Positions 14,641 through 26,379 of a stretch of 64,000 nucleotides of DNA are shown in pieces. Positions within the stretch are counted from its first letter, which is position 1. Each line of letters starts with the position of its first letter. The notes beneath the pieces are model-generated. The model saw only the letters and a program-made list of their open reading frames with translations, was not told where the DNA came from and did no database searches. Position numbers and translations under genes: made by a program. The stretch covers positions 10,226,714 to 10,290,713 of the forward strand of contig NC_051438.1 in the NCBI RefSeq assembly GCF_001649575.2, written 5' to 3'. The stretch is from Kryptolebias marmoratus (Eukaryota; Chordata; Actinopteri; Cyprinodontiformes; Rivulidae).

Positions 14641-15099
14641 CCTGCCTTCACCTTTGGGCGGGCGATAAACATTTATTCGTACATAAAAACACATGAAAAC
14701 ACAGCTTCTTGTCTGTTTCATGGGCTACATGGCAGCTCAGAGAAGAGTAGATCTAACCTGACATCTGCTGGGGAAAAACAGCATTGCACTCTGCCCAAGT
14801 ATTTGTGTTGCAATGTGGCGAAATAAAACGCAACTGATGATTTTATAAAGTAAAACTTATATTTAACAAGTTCATATTTATTATGTCTTTAGTCAAGATG
14901 GCCATTTTCCCACTAATATAATAAAACTAAGGCAAATAGGAGTAACAAGGTCACAGATCCATAAATAATTAACGCTCATGAGTCACTCATTGAAGCTTCT
15001 TGTGTTGATTTCGTCACTAACTCGGTGATGTTAACCTGATTAATCTTTCAGCAAGTCAAATGACCTAGAGTCATTGCTTTTTTTCCCCCCAGAATCTCC
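14641..15099. other. Intergenic upstream of cystm1 promoter
   Basis: No gene or clear repeat beyond the end of the preceding element. Confidence 0.4.
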
Positions 15100-15373
15100 C
15101 TTTTGTCATCGCTCCGCTTTCTGATTGGACGCCGTGGCCAACGGACCGTGGCCGCAGCCAATCAGGCGCTTCGGTGTCCAACTGCCCTCCCTCCCCCTCC
15201 TTCAAATGACGTCACGTCCAGCTAACGCGATACGCACGCCAGACTCCAGAGATAGAGAGAGGGAGAGGGTCGCTTATTGCGGTAAAGAAAAACACAAGAG
15301 AAAGAAAAACAAGGAGGGAGTTCGCTGCTGACTTGACACTGCTGCGACGTTTTGGAAATCAGTTTGTTTTAAG
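15100..15373 (+). promoter_or_regulatory. cystm1 promoter and non-coding exon 1
   Basis: A short GC-rich promoter has an inverted CCAAT box (ATTGG, 15124-15128), a CCAAT box (15158-15162) and a perfect palindromic CRE (TGACGTCA, 15207-15214). A purine-rich leader follows and ends at TTTTAAG|GTGAGC, a strong donor at 15374. Splicing from 15373 to the acceptor at 19299 would put a non-coding leader in front of the coding exon. The arrangement suggests CREB/ATF and NF-Y input; the transcription start is inferred to lie at about 15240-15260. Confidence 0.6.
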
Positions 15374-16734
15374 GTGAGCTGTTTAAGCGTGTCCGTTAAC
15401 TTCTGTATTTACGTGTTTATTTATTTTTTTAAGTGAACTTACTGGGTTAGGAGGCCGAGCTGGGGCTGGGTTATGGCCTGCAGGTGCCACATCTGTTTAG
15501 CACATCTCTGCAGTCACGCGTTTATTCACTGTTATATCGACATCCTAACCTAATAATAATAATAACATTACCACTCTGGGAATAAAAAGCCTTTATGAAT
15601 ACAAATATACCTCAGCTGTTAATACAAGTAAAAGCTAAACATGACGACTAAGCAAACTGGTGTTAGCTTAAATGTGGCGCTTTTTCGTCGCTAGCAACCA
15701 TCATACCTAGTTGTCTTGATTTAGTTTATTTTATTTTAGCTTTTGTTTGCTCTGAGTGGGTGTTTGTGAGGATAAACGGGCTCGTAATTGGGTCCAAAGG
15801 GGTGTCTTCGTGTTCAGCCATCTCTACATGTCCCCGGAGTTAATTAAAACCAAACAATGGCTGCTTGGCTACAGAGCCGCTCGGCTCCCGTGTTACTGTA
15901 TCCTTTGAGGTGATTTCACGCGATTTCTTTGAATAAGTAATGCGATTAGGTAACCCAGATATCTCTCAGCCGAACTGTCCATGTGTACGCCTTCGTCTTA
16001 AGGCGATGTTATCGCCATGGTTTTGTTGTGGAAACATTGTCTGAGCTCATTCACCTATATCTGCTGTTTAGCTGTGGAAAAAAACAAAAACAAATGACAG
16101 CCATGCAAATGGACCCTGAACCATCCACACACCCAGTTATCCTTTCCCAGAACCAGTAAAGATAAACACACAAACAAGCTCCCAGTCTAGAAAAAAGGGG
16201 TTATACAATAACCTATTCTTTTTTTACAGTAAGTGAAATAGAGATTAACTTTGAAGCTATTGTCAGCCATCCTTATTGGTATCAGATTGCTCATAATTTG
16301 AATGGAGTGTCATCACGGAAGGAGAAGCCTACTTACCAGGGAAAGAGGTAAAAAGATATGACAATAACCCCTTTTCAGGACAGGAGTTCAAGCCTTTCAT
16401 TGCACAAGAGGACAGGTGAAGTCGACACTATTCAGGTGAGATTTGGGTCAGCTGGTATTGTAAAAAAAGCTGCCTTACTGGAGTGGTGAAAGGAAATCAC
16501 TTGGGGAGGGGGTTTCACCGTGACCAAACTTACCAGAGGTTTTGTCATCATTCGGTGGCTTTAAAGACACGCTCAGGTAGCTGTGTTAGGAACACAGAGT
16601 GTTTCCTGTTTGATCTGTTTAATGTTTGTAGGAGTTGTGCGTTTAGAAATAATGTATGATGCATACCTTCCTTGCCTTGAGCTGCTGTTAAACCTTATTA
16701 TCGCCCACCATCGAAAGTGAAGGGGCAATAATAA

Positions 16735-17050
16735 GCCTACTTGTGTGTTTGTCTGTCTGTTAGCAGAATATCTTATGAACCACTGAACAGATTTCAGTGA
16801 AACTCTCAGAAAGTAATCAATGACTGTACATCTACAACTCATTAACATTTGGAGTCAACCCAAATAAAGCCGGCCACCATAGATAATCAACCCTAACCAA
16901 CACAAAGTGGCTACAGCTGGGTGAATCTTACAGATATTGAGCTTAGAGTCATCCCCAACTTGTTCTCTGAGTGCGAACACATCTCATGAGATCCCACAGT
17001 ATCGCATGAGATCGCTCATAACTTGATTTACAAGGTTTGGCCAAAACTTT
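16735..17050 (-). repeat. Copy of the dispersed ~305 bp repeat family
   Basis: In reverse orientation it shows TTAGCAGAATATCTTATGAA, CATTTGGAGTCAACCCAA, TTACAGATATTGAGCTTAGA and TCATGAGATC motifs. A CGCCCACCATCGAAAGTGAA end precedes the element, matching the GGCGGGCGAT end seen after the copy at 14.6 kb. Confidence 0.75.
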
Positions 17051-17837
17051 TATAACGCCATCCCTTCTCGGTGTAAGATGATTTTAAAAACTATCGCAGT
17101 GATTGTTTTTTTTTTTTGTCTCTGAGGTTTGCTGGTTGGGGCAGATGAGCAGAAAGGAGTGTTTGCAGTGTACATAAGACATGACTGAGCGGACAGGTGG
17201 AGTTTCGGCTCCCGGTCCGACCCATTATTCATTGTTGTTGTGCTTTACGAGCATGCTAGCATGGTGGTTTGTGACTCTTCCATTTCATTGACTTGGGTTC
17301 ATTTCATCAACCTCATCTCGCCCACCGTGGAGCTGCATATTTGTAAATGTTTGTGTGTGTGAACCGTAAGATGATGGTACTTAACTCTGGCTGGGTTGTG
17401 ATTGATCACTGAATCGTGAGTCACCTTCTGTAAACATATAAAAACAATTTGCTGTAGTTTTCTTTGCTCCGTGGCTTTTTGTTTTTCCACCTGATTTTTA
17501 CAGAGAAGTGAAACGGCTGGAGGATAAACTAGTCAACGATGAAATGCGAGCTTTTAATTTTTGTCCTTTCTCGAGGAAGAAGTCTTATCTGGACTGAAAG
17601 GACTTCCTTACCGAATGTGTCTCTGGAGGTTACTTAACCTTCTTAAGTGAAAAAGGGCAACAGTGAATCCTGATATCGCTTCCCCTCTGGTTTGTTTGCA
17701 GTATATTCAGGTCAAGCTGTAAACATGTCCCTCTTACACGCTTGTACGTAAAATTATTTTGTTTTGACTTTAATTCTTTCAGCTGTATTTACAACTTTTC
17801 ACTAGATTGTCTCTAGAAAAAAACTGAAAATTAGGCT

Positions 17838-18000
17838 GGTGCTAATTAGAGTTGGACTGATCACAGTTTTTGAGGCTGATTCCAGTTTCCAACATTTTTA
17901 AACCTCCAAGCTGCCAATTCTAGTTTCTGTCTGAGAACCATAAATAACAGCATACCTTTTTTCCTTCTTTCCTCACTTCTATCTGAATTGGAAATTTGGC
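17838..18000. repeat. Dispersed repeat fragment (probable DNA transposon)
   Basis: The segment TTTTTGAGGCTGATTCCAGT followed by TTTAAACCTCCAAGCTGCCA resembles a frequent teleost repeat containing GGCCGATTCCGATTTCCGA phrases. Assigned from memory only; boundaries are uncertain. Confidence 0.4.
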
Positions 18001-19317
18001 CAAAAGAGGAACAAGTTACAGAGATTTCTATCTGTCACTGCAAATTAAGCCCGCAAGATATTAGGAAAACCTAGTAACGACTGAGATAAACCCACATGTC
18101 CTGTCGTTACAGTCACAGCACTCCTCCTGGCGGGGGGTTCATCAGATTTCTCGATTTGTATTTTTAGCACGCCGTTTGTTGAATTCTTTGCAGTATTGAC
18201 GTCGCGCGCACTTGTCTCGCAGCATTGATGAAAATGTTTTAAATGTTTTTGCAGCTCTTCTGCAAATCTCCAAATGATACCAGTGGTAACACCTACAGGT
18301 ATTTGTACAAAGAAAACTCAGCATGTCTTCTTTATAAACCAGATTGTTGCTCCTCAACATGTCACATAATTCTTGCACAACTCAAAGCGTAAACGCGCAC
18401 CGGTTGAATATTGTATGTCGCCAGTTTAAGTGGAAGCTGGGATACAGAAGAAAACAAAAGCCTGATTGGTAAAGTAGCAGCAGACATCTGTAGATGCCCG
18501 AGTAGCCACGGAGTAGCCTCTTATATCCCTTCTGCTTCCTCTGACTTTATTTTTAAACACCTTACAGATATTACAGATGGTTACCTCTAGTCATCTTCAT
18601 TCAGTAAAAACTTTCTCAGCAAAGACGTGCGATTGTGAGCATAAATTAGCTGCTTAGAAATGAGTTGAGATGTAATGTTGAACAAATTAAATCATTGTAT
18701 TTTGACGCCTATAAGTATAAACGGGCTAGCGACATTTTACGTAAACCAAAATTACGAACTTGTTTTTTAAATAAAGGATGTTTATGGCCCAGAGCTTTAT
18801 GTGACATGGAATTTAACCAAAAACCAGAGGTCAGTGTGTGCACAGCTTAGATTTGGTACTTTACTCAGTCCCAGAGGAGGATTGAAAATGTTCTCTGTCT
18901 GATTTAAATGAAATTAAAAATGAAATGCATTTCTTATTTTATTGTCCTTTGTATATGACTCTCAGAAATGAATTGTTTGGCGAAGTTCTTGATGTTTACC
19001 TGGATTTTTTTTTAAAAATGAGTGATGAAAAAAAACTACAGTATTTAAGTATTATGTGTTTCAGTTAGCTCAGTTTGTATTAAAAGCCTGGCATCTTCGA
19101 AAGAGGACACTAATGTTTGAAGGATGTTGATGTTGGTCTCTGCCTGCATCTTTGAAATATGTTTGTGTCTCTTATAAGCCCATGAGGGCTGGGCACCTTT
19201 TTTATGGTGTATGGCACAAAAAAAACAACTAACTATATTTTCTGGACTTTGAAAGAGTCTGTATTAATGCCCTCACTTCTTTGTTTCTTGTTTTTAAAGT
19301 GACCCTTCAACCCAGAG

Positions 19318-19615
19318 ATGAATTTTGAACAGCCCCCTCCGTACCCAGGCAATGTCCCATCTGCTCCCGGCTACCCAGCTCAGGGCCCGCCTCCCCAAGG
19401 CTACCCGCCTCAAGGTTACCCTCCTCAGGGGTATCCTGTGAACATGGAGCAGCCCAATCCTGCCTACCCTAACTACCCCCCCGGGCAAATGGGACCCGGC
19501 GGTCCATATCCTGGCCCCGGACAGCCTCCTTATGGATACTCTGGGCAGCCACAGTACGGCTGGCAGGGTGGACCCCCTCCTGGGCCTATGTATGGGGAAG
19601 CACCAAAAAACACAG
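19318..19615 (+). CDS. cystm1: cystm1 coding exon A (proline-rich arm)
   Basis: The acceptor TTTTTAAAG ends at 19299 and the ATG follows 18 nt later at 19318, the first ATG of the exon. The exon encodes residues 1-99 plus one base and ends AACACAG|GTGAGTG. Reading through the donor would give a different, unconserved tail. Confidence 0.92.
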
Positions 19616-22600
19616 GTGAGTGTAACGAGAGAAGTTTATGGTGTGACGATGGGCGTACAGGAGGCGTCTCGTGTAGCTGATGGCATGAGAAGTAGTTTTG
19701 TTGAATGGACTGGGAACGCAGCCACATCAGGAGACTGCAAGTCAATAATCACATGACCAGCGATGCTGGCTGCGCTGCCTGTTCTGATACCTGCTCTGTG
19801 ACGAGTTATCAAGATGACTTTATTATATTAGGAGAATATACTAGATCATGTATTTAAAAAGGCAACAGGTACCTGGAAATACCATTTTCATTTATCCGTG
19901 TACTACTAACAAGGGATTCAAGTTCTCTGTTTCCACAACAGATTTCCGTCATTTGGAACATAGCCAGGATGGATTTCATCTGTAAAAATGAGAATAGGGA
20001 AAAGTTTATTTTATTTTTTTTTGTGGTCCCATTAAAGCCATCCAATCTGATTATGATACATAGATTAAACTGACGCTGCTTTAGACAAATAAAGCGAACC
20101 AGAGCCAAAGTTTTATCCAACCAGAGCAGGGCAGACCTGGGTGCAAGCAGTGTTGCTAACTTAAAGACTTTGTCGCTATATTTAGCTAGTTTTTAGACCC
20201 CTTTTAAGACTGTTTTTCAAAAAAAGCGACTTTTTTTCTGTTTTTTTTGGAGACTTTTGAAGACTGCCTTGAAAGCAAGTATGGTTCTTGTCAACGAGCA
20301 GCAGGCGCTGCAGTGGACCCTCCTCTGTCCCACAGCGCTCACAGGAGGCTCAGTCCTCCCACAGCGTCCCTCAGGAGAGATCCACCCCACCGCATCCAGT
20401 CAGTGTGAAGCTGATGCTGACTGATCCATGGCAGGATGGAAATGTAAAATTTCCTCTGTCTAAAATAAATCCCTGCACTAAAATGACTTTGAGTTTCTCA
20501 CCTTTGCTGATCTCAAGCCCAGATGAAGGATGAGAGTTGGAACTATGACATAAGGAAAAACAGGAGATCTCGCAAAGATAAGTAGCTTCCAGTGTGGTGT
20601 GTGTCTCGTGTCTCTGTTGGGACAGTTGTTAGCAGATCTGCCTCACATGTGGGAGGTCTGGGTCTGATCCCCGCTCAGGCAGTCACACTATTGTTATCAT
20701 AAATATTATTATATTCACACCAAAAACACTTTATCTTTTTATAAATGGCAACGGTTTCTTTTACTCAGAACAAAGATCCACAAACAGTCCTACGCATTTG
20801 GCTTTTTATCTTCAGTAGTAAAATGTATATTTAGCTCTTTCATCACTTCAGTTTGCACTTTATCAACTCTAAATACACAGATTTGTTAAGCGGCTCCTGT
20901 TTCTGTTCGGTAATTTCTGTAGACCAATTAAAGGCCTAGCACTCCTTAAAGGAATGCATGTCACCCGCCGCCTCGTTCTGTGTGTTGTAGTTCTGTCTGA
21001 GGATTTCAGAAGTTGAAGAATCTGGTTGCTCGGCTCCTGAAACTGGTTAGTTGTAGTTTTTGAATGCTTTGGGTTGAATTTGACTTAAAGACAGTAACAT
21101 TTGTTATTTGTTACAGTGACTTGTTATTGTTCGTGATTCATGTAGGGCTTAAATTTGAATGGAAATGGTCTTTTAAAGGGATTTCAAATTTACCTGAAGC
21201 TTGCAGAAACCCTGAAAATGCTCCGGACCTCCCACCAAACACACGCTCGCCAGTTTGGCTTTGTCTTCCATAGTTTGCATATCAGTCATGCATGCGATAT
21301 AAAAATGATACTGTTTCTAGTTCCCTTTTTTTATCTGTCTCTACTCTGTACTAAATAAGGTGAACAGTTCTTACGGTTGTCTCCATTTTCCATCACAGTG
21401 CCGCAGTTGTATAGAAGTCTGGAGTCACCCCTCATTTGTAAGATTTTTGCTTCCAAAAGGCTAAACTTGTAATTTTTAAAAAGTGGTCCATAGCTCTGTC
21501 AGATATCTGAAGGTCTTTTTTGTAATTATTTTGCCTAGATGGCTTTTTAAATTCTTTTTTTCAGATGGTTCATTTACTCAATCATTTATAAACCTCTTTA
21601 AAAGTGACATGTTGGGTCCACACATCACAGCCAGCTTAGCAAATAACTCATTTTAAACACTTTAAGCTTTGTGGGGAAAAATACAGTTTACATCTGTTCA
21701 TCTGTGCCATTTTGTTTTTGGCAGATTCATAAACCAATTGGACAAAATGTTTTACTCTTGTAACTTTTGTAGCATAGTACTTCTATGCACAAATAAAATG
21801 GGTTTTCCTGTAAATTGTTGTGTAAGACTCGGCACAGCTGTATTCTTTCAGGTAGGTGTCTTTTTTTTATGCTCGAATGATTCAAAGGTCGGCGTGAAGT
21901 CGTTTTACAAGCACAGCTCATTCCCCTTACAGTGATCAGGTGCAAGGTCAGGACTGAAAGGAAGTGAAAAAGCAGCCAAGTATAAATCATGTCTCATTTG
22001 AATCAAAACAGGAAGAAATTAACCCAGCCTGCGGACACTACTGCAGTTCATTCAGAGCTCTTTCCATCAGCCAGTTTTCACGAGGAAAATTTAAATAGTC
22101 AAAGGGAGAAGCATGGCAAACAGCTTTTATTTGGCTCCTTAGCTCTTTGAAGTCTTCCACAATTTTATACAACAGAACAAAATTGATGAAACAATTCGTA
22201 GCTTGTAATTATTTATAATTTATGTGATTTATGTGGTTAAATATAGAGCTGTAAACTTCTGGGGATTTTCAAAGCTGGAAACTTTCCATGAGAATTACTG
22301 TGGATTTGTGGGAATAAACCTGGAGTTGGTTCTTAAAAGGGATTTTTGAAATATAGATGCAGGGAAAAGTAGTTTGGCTTAATCCTGACTAAAGGTCAGG
22401 ATTGCTGTACCATGCAGTAAAAAGTGAATGATAAACTGTCACCTGGTCATGTAAGGACAGCTGGAAGTGGTAACTTATAAAACGTTTTGTTCAAAGGTTT
22501 GTTGTGAAATGCAATTTACTGAAGTTCAATTTGTTTTTATGTCCATAAAACGACAAAAACAAGCCAGAAATAATTAGCAAGCAACACGTAAATAGTTTTG

Positions 22601-24045
22601 TTCAGAGTTGTGTAAATGAGATTTGACATTTTCTGTACCTAAATTTAGACATTTTGATGAATTTTTAATTTTTTTTTTATGTGAATATGATAACATGAAA
22701 AGTATATTGAGTTGTGTACATGAATTCAGAAAAGGTTTACAGCAACGACAAAAACGGAGAACTAAAAATGTTCAGTCATTCTCTACAAGTGGTGTGGTTG
22801 GGACAGACACAGTGTTGTCATCACATGGAAATGAAGTAATTGAATTCGTTACTTTTATCAAGTTTGGGTCAAACTCATTATTTGCCTATGACAAAAAAAA
22901 GTTAATATTTTTGTTTGGCTATCACACAGTTTGTTTAATTTACTCCCAGTTTCCAGTTAATGCCCCTAAATTCCCAGGGAAAGTTTCTAACTTTGAATAT
23001 GTCTAGAAATTTTCCGCTCTTTTGCAACCCTAGTAAAGACTCCCTTGTGTGAAATGAAGTTAGATTTGAAATGCAAGGTGTGGTGGTGTTGCAGCATTTC
23101 CCGAACGAGCATGACAGGACGATGATGTTAGCGTCAGTTCGTGTTCCTGAAAGCGCCGAGACGTTTCTGCTCGTGCGTTTTGTCGTGAGATCTCCTCCGC
23201 CGGTTTTGTCAGACTGCCCCTTCAAGCCGTCTGCTGTGAGACGTCTTGATCGAAACGAAAAAACTCTGTTAAACATCAGCCTAACACTAACGCTCTCCTT
23301 CTGAAATCATTAGCGGAACCTGGCTTTACTGTCTGACTGGAAGCAGGTCGCTGAAAGCCGGGCGTCAGGCAGCGCCGGCTGTTAAAAGCTGGAGGAGTGT
23401 TTGCTTCCACATAAATGATTAATCATAAACAAAGACGGGGAGATGCTTTTATTCACTCTTTTTGTTTGTCTTGTTTGTGTCTTTAGACATGAACGCCTGT
23501 TAAACCTCATGCACGGACAACCTCATGATGTTTCTAATTATTTAAAGATAAAAAAATCATCAACTACTGGGCAAATAAAGCCGCCGATGTACATGTAAAA
23601 ACAGGAAAACATCCTGTGTGTTGTTCCGAAAGCTTCTGGTTTGATGCTGAAGGTACTTGACTGCCATCTGACCACGGCTCGTGGCTGCTATGGCATTACC
23701 ATGGAGACGTGCCTCCTGTGAGGAATGTAATTAGAGGAAATCGTCAAGTCTCCAGCAGTGAGTTCAAGGGTAACCGAGGCTGATATGGAGTAATTCTAAG
23801 AATTATCTCTGGGTTTTATGCCGTTTTGGACAAGAAATCACTAATTGCTTTCCCCATTCTTTTGCCCTCTCTCTCATCTTTTCTAACCTTTTTTTTTTTT
23901 TTAAAATATCTTCTCTATCTCTCTCTCTTTTTTTGTTACAGTGTATGTGGTGGAAGACAGGAGACGGGACGACACGGGGGACACGTGCCTGACAGCCTGC
24001 TGGACAGCCCTGTGTTGCTGCTGCCTCTGGGACATGCTGACATAA
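19318..24045 (+). CDS. cystm1: Cysteine-rich transmembrane module protein 1
   Basis: Two coding exons (19318-19615, 23942-24045) make 133 residues. The first 99 are proline-, glycine- and tyrosine-rich, with three perfect PPQGY repeats (residues 25-39) after a PPPYP motif. Exon 3 encodes the CYSTM module: an acidic/basic hinge (VEDRRRDDTGD) and then TCLTACWTALCCCCLWDMLT with six cysteines (115, 119, 124-127) and a hydrophobic core. CYSTM proteins are small tail-anchored or palmitoylated membrane-associated proteins linked to stress tolerance in eukaryotes; their vertebrate role is poorly defined. The human protein is about 97 residues, so this copy is longer in the low-complexity arm. Adjacent CYSTM1 and EIF4EBP3 also occur on human 5q31, which supports the call. 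Confidence 0.92.
20618..20690 (+). repeat. tRNA-like SINE fragment
   Basis: GTTAGCAGATCTGCCTCACA followed by GGTCTGGGTCTGATCCCCGC resembles the A-box/B-box core of a common fish tRNA-derived repeat. It lacks a foldable acceptor stem, so it is not called as a tRNA gene. Confidence 0.5.
22245..23035. mobile_element. Non-autonomous DNA transposon, probably hAT-like
   Basis: The two ends are imperfect inverted copies. The left end reads GAGCTGTAAACTTCTGGGGA then CTGGAAACTTTCCATGAGAA. The right end, read on the other strand, gives AGGGTTGCAAAAGAGCGGAA then TTAGAAACTTTCCCTGGGAA. Near the left end a perfect 9-bp palindrome arm pair (AATCCTGAC/GTCAGGATT, 22381-22403) could form a hairpin. The enclosed 127-codon frame at 22623-23006 has no recognised domain. 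Confidence 0.55.
23942..24045 (+). CDS. cystm1: cystm1 coding exon B (CYSTM module)
   Basis: The TTGTTACAG acceptor is followed by TG completing a Val codon, then 33 codons and the TAA stop at 24043-24045. The exon encodes the conserved cysteine-rich tail. Confidence 0.93.
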
Positions 24046-24207
24046 CGCTGTTCCTCACCGGCCCGACCCCGTCCCCCTCTCGACCCCCGTCTCTCTGCTG
24101 TCCCGTCGAGCCTTTTGCCCCCCCCCCACCCCCTACCTGCCTTAAGCCCAGCTCCGCTCTGCAGCTCTCTCCGTCTAACTCCTCTACAAGTTGTGTACTC
24201 GTCTATA

Positions 24208-24213
24208 AATAAA
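24208..24213 (+). terminator. Possible proximal polyadenylation signal, cystm1
   Basis: AATAAA within the 3' UTR, 160 bp past the stop. Confidence 0.4.
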
Positions 24214-24792
24214 AGCCTCAATCCCACACGGAAGACTCTTCGCCTGACGCGAAGCTCTCGGCACCGACTGAGCGATCTGTCCATAGGTTACACTGAAACT
24301 CAGCTTCTAAACACCACACGAATCTCAGGCTTGCTTTCCAAAATTCGGCACCTACACAGAACCACACACACACACATAATACAGTGTATATGGATCTCAG
24401 GCTAGTGTAGTGTAACGCTCTTTGGCACTTTACAATGAATACCTCTGTATGATATCACTCCTGCCTGCCTGTTTTCCCATCTCCTCCCCTCTAAAGCGCT
24501 CCCCCCAGTTCTCTTATCCACAATGCCTAAAGACTATCCTTCATTCTGACCTCTGTTCCCAAAGTGCTCCAAGACCCCGTCTCCTAATGAGCCACGAGCT
24601 GCTCTCAGCTCTCTTTAGAAGGAATCATATGAAAACGAATGTTTTTAAAGACGACAGTGATTTATGTTTAATTACTTTTAACAGTTAATGGCTGCAATGT
24701 TGTTGTATTATTTTCTTTTCTCCTCGCTGACATTGATATGAAAAATTATTCTAATTTTTTTTTTTTTTTTTTGTAAATTGTAAGTCCTGGAA

Positions 24793-24798
24793 AATAAA
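24793..24798 (+). terminator. Polyadenylation signal, cystm1
   Basis: AATAAA about 750 bp past the stop and downstream of a T-rich tract. It gives a 3' UTR of about 24046-24815. Human CYSTM1 also has a long 3' UTR relative to its coding part. Confidence 0.55.
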
Positions 24799-24815
24799 TC
24801 TGAATATATGACACA

Positions 24816-25557
24816 AGTTGCGATGGCCGAACAGGAAAAAAACCCACATTACTCGGATGACTTTTTGCTTTGGATGAGAGTCGTACATTAAAATAATTTA
24901 TTGCAGTAATTAAAGACGGTGTCGTTTCCAATTATTGGGTGGACTGCAGCATTGTCTGTGTTTGTGAGCGGTTTGTGCAGAGTATGGGGATCGATACGGC
25001 AGCTGCTGGAGCCTGGATGGATCTGTGCAGCTTTTTTTCAACGTTGCTTCTAGTGCAGGAGATTTGGTTGCAACTTGTTTACGGGCCTAGTTCATTAAAA
25101 AATGTGCTCCATAAAAATTAAACCACAACTTAATGCAATTTTCAGCTCCTTTATGGTAGAGTTTTATCATTTGTTTTCTTTAAAACAAGCTAGATACTAA
25201 AATATTTTGTTTCGGAGTGTTAAAAAAAAGATCACGTCAGGAAGAGAGGCAGAAGACGAACAGCCAGGAGTTTCCTGAAAAGCTTCTGTTTGATACAAAA
25301 CTCCTCAGCTTTAACTCTTTATGTTAAATGAAAAGAAGAAGAAGGAAAAAAAAAACTAAACATTTAGGGGAAGTGTTATAAAAGGAAGAATGACCTGTAG
25401 CAGCAACTGCGATTCTTTGCAAGTTTCACCAGGATTCACCTTTTCAAGCGCAACTAATTGAGACCAGATAACGCACTTTCCATAGATGGCTGCAAGGCCA
25501 GAGGTAAAACCAAAAAGGCATAATGTACTCACTGTTTTCTTAGGATTTACTTTGGAG
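24816..25557. other. Intergenic between cystm1 and a transposon
   Basis: No gene recognised; A-rich and unstructured. Confidence 0.4.
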
Positions 25558-26113
25558 TTAAGTGTTAAAAAATATAACCCCAATTCGAAAAAAATGGGAC
25601 ATTTTGTCTCATAAACCCATTACTTTTCACAATGGAATGTAGTAAACTGATAAAATGTTCAAGAAATTGTACCATTTCTATGATTAAAAATAAGGTAATT
25701 TTAAATTTGATGGCAACAATAAAGGGCTGTAAAAATAGGTGGTACGAATAGGAAACAGCTGGAGGCATTTTGCAGCTAATTAGGTTAATTGGCAAAAGGT
25801 CAGTGAAACCTGGGTATAAAAAGAGCATTTTAGAGAGCTTATTTTATGATGTTATTAATGATTGGTGTGGGCTATTTATTACGTCATGTGCTACACTTTA
25901 AATTTTTGTTGTATGCTTTGCTTACAGTAACAGCGAAGCTGTCTGAATCTCAGAAGTAAAGATGGGCAGAGGTTCACCAGTCTGCCAAACAACTGTAAAG
26001 ATAGTGGGCCAATTTAAGAATAATGTTCCTTAACAGAAAATTGGGAAGGCTTTGAATATCCCGTTATATACAGTTCATAACTGCATCAAAAGATTTCAGG
26101 AATCTGGAGAAAT
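25558..26113 (+). mobile_element. DNA transposon, left part
   Basis: Begins with ATATAACCCCAATTCGAAAA, AAAATGGGACATTTTG and CTCATAAACCC. It continues with AATTAGGTTAATTGGCAAAA, TGGGTATAAAAAGAGCATTT and GTAAAGATGGGCAGAGGTTC, ending at AATCTGGAGAAA. This is the arrangement of a very common teleost DNA transposon whose ends read ACCCCAATTCCAAAAAAGTT. The match stops abruptly at about 26113. Confidence 0.8.
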
Positions 26114-26379
26114 TGGTTGGACTGAGTTGGACTAATAGCTGCCGCTGCTCTTCAACTCTCCAGCCTATTTTTTTAACTATCTGCAACGGCTTTCTTAAAT
26201 CTAAAGACACATTGGCTGTTTTATTTGGCATTAAACTATACTCCATGAACATTCTCAACTTTTATGTGGCACTTATTAGCTCTAGGAGCCTACTTGTGAC
26301 ATCCTAACTCCTCCACTGACGACTACTCCTATTGAAAACCGATGAGTGAGCCAGAATGTGGATCTGCAGTTTGCTGAGC

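Larger units (their letters stand above)
15374..19299 (+). other. cystm1 intron 1
   Basis: A 3.9 kb intron inferred from GTGAGC at 15374 to the TTTTTAAAG acceptor ending at 19299. It carries a reversed copy of the ~305 bp repeat (16735-17050) and another repeat-like segment (17838-18000). A 78-codon minus-strand frame at 18142-18378 was not recognised. Confidence 0.6.
19616..23941 (+). other. cystm1 intron 2
   Basis: A 4.3 kb intron with GTGAGT at 19616 and a long T/CT-rich tract before the acceptor at 23940-23941. It contains a tRNA-like repeat (20618-20690) and an hAT-like element (22245-23035). Confidence 0.85.

Noticed and set aside
20618..20690. Possible tRNA gene
   Set aside because: A- and B-box-like words are present but no acceptor or anticodon stem pairs; it looks like a SINE-type repeat.
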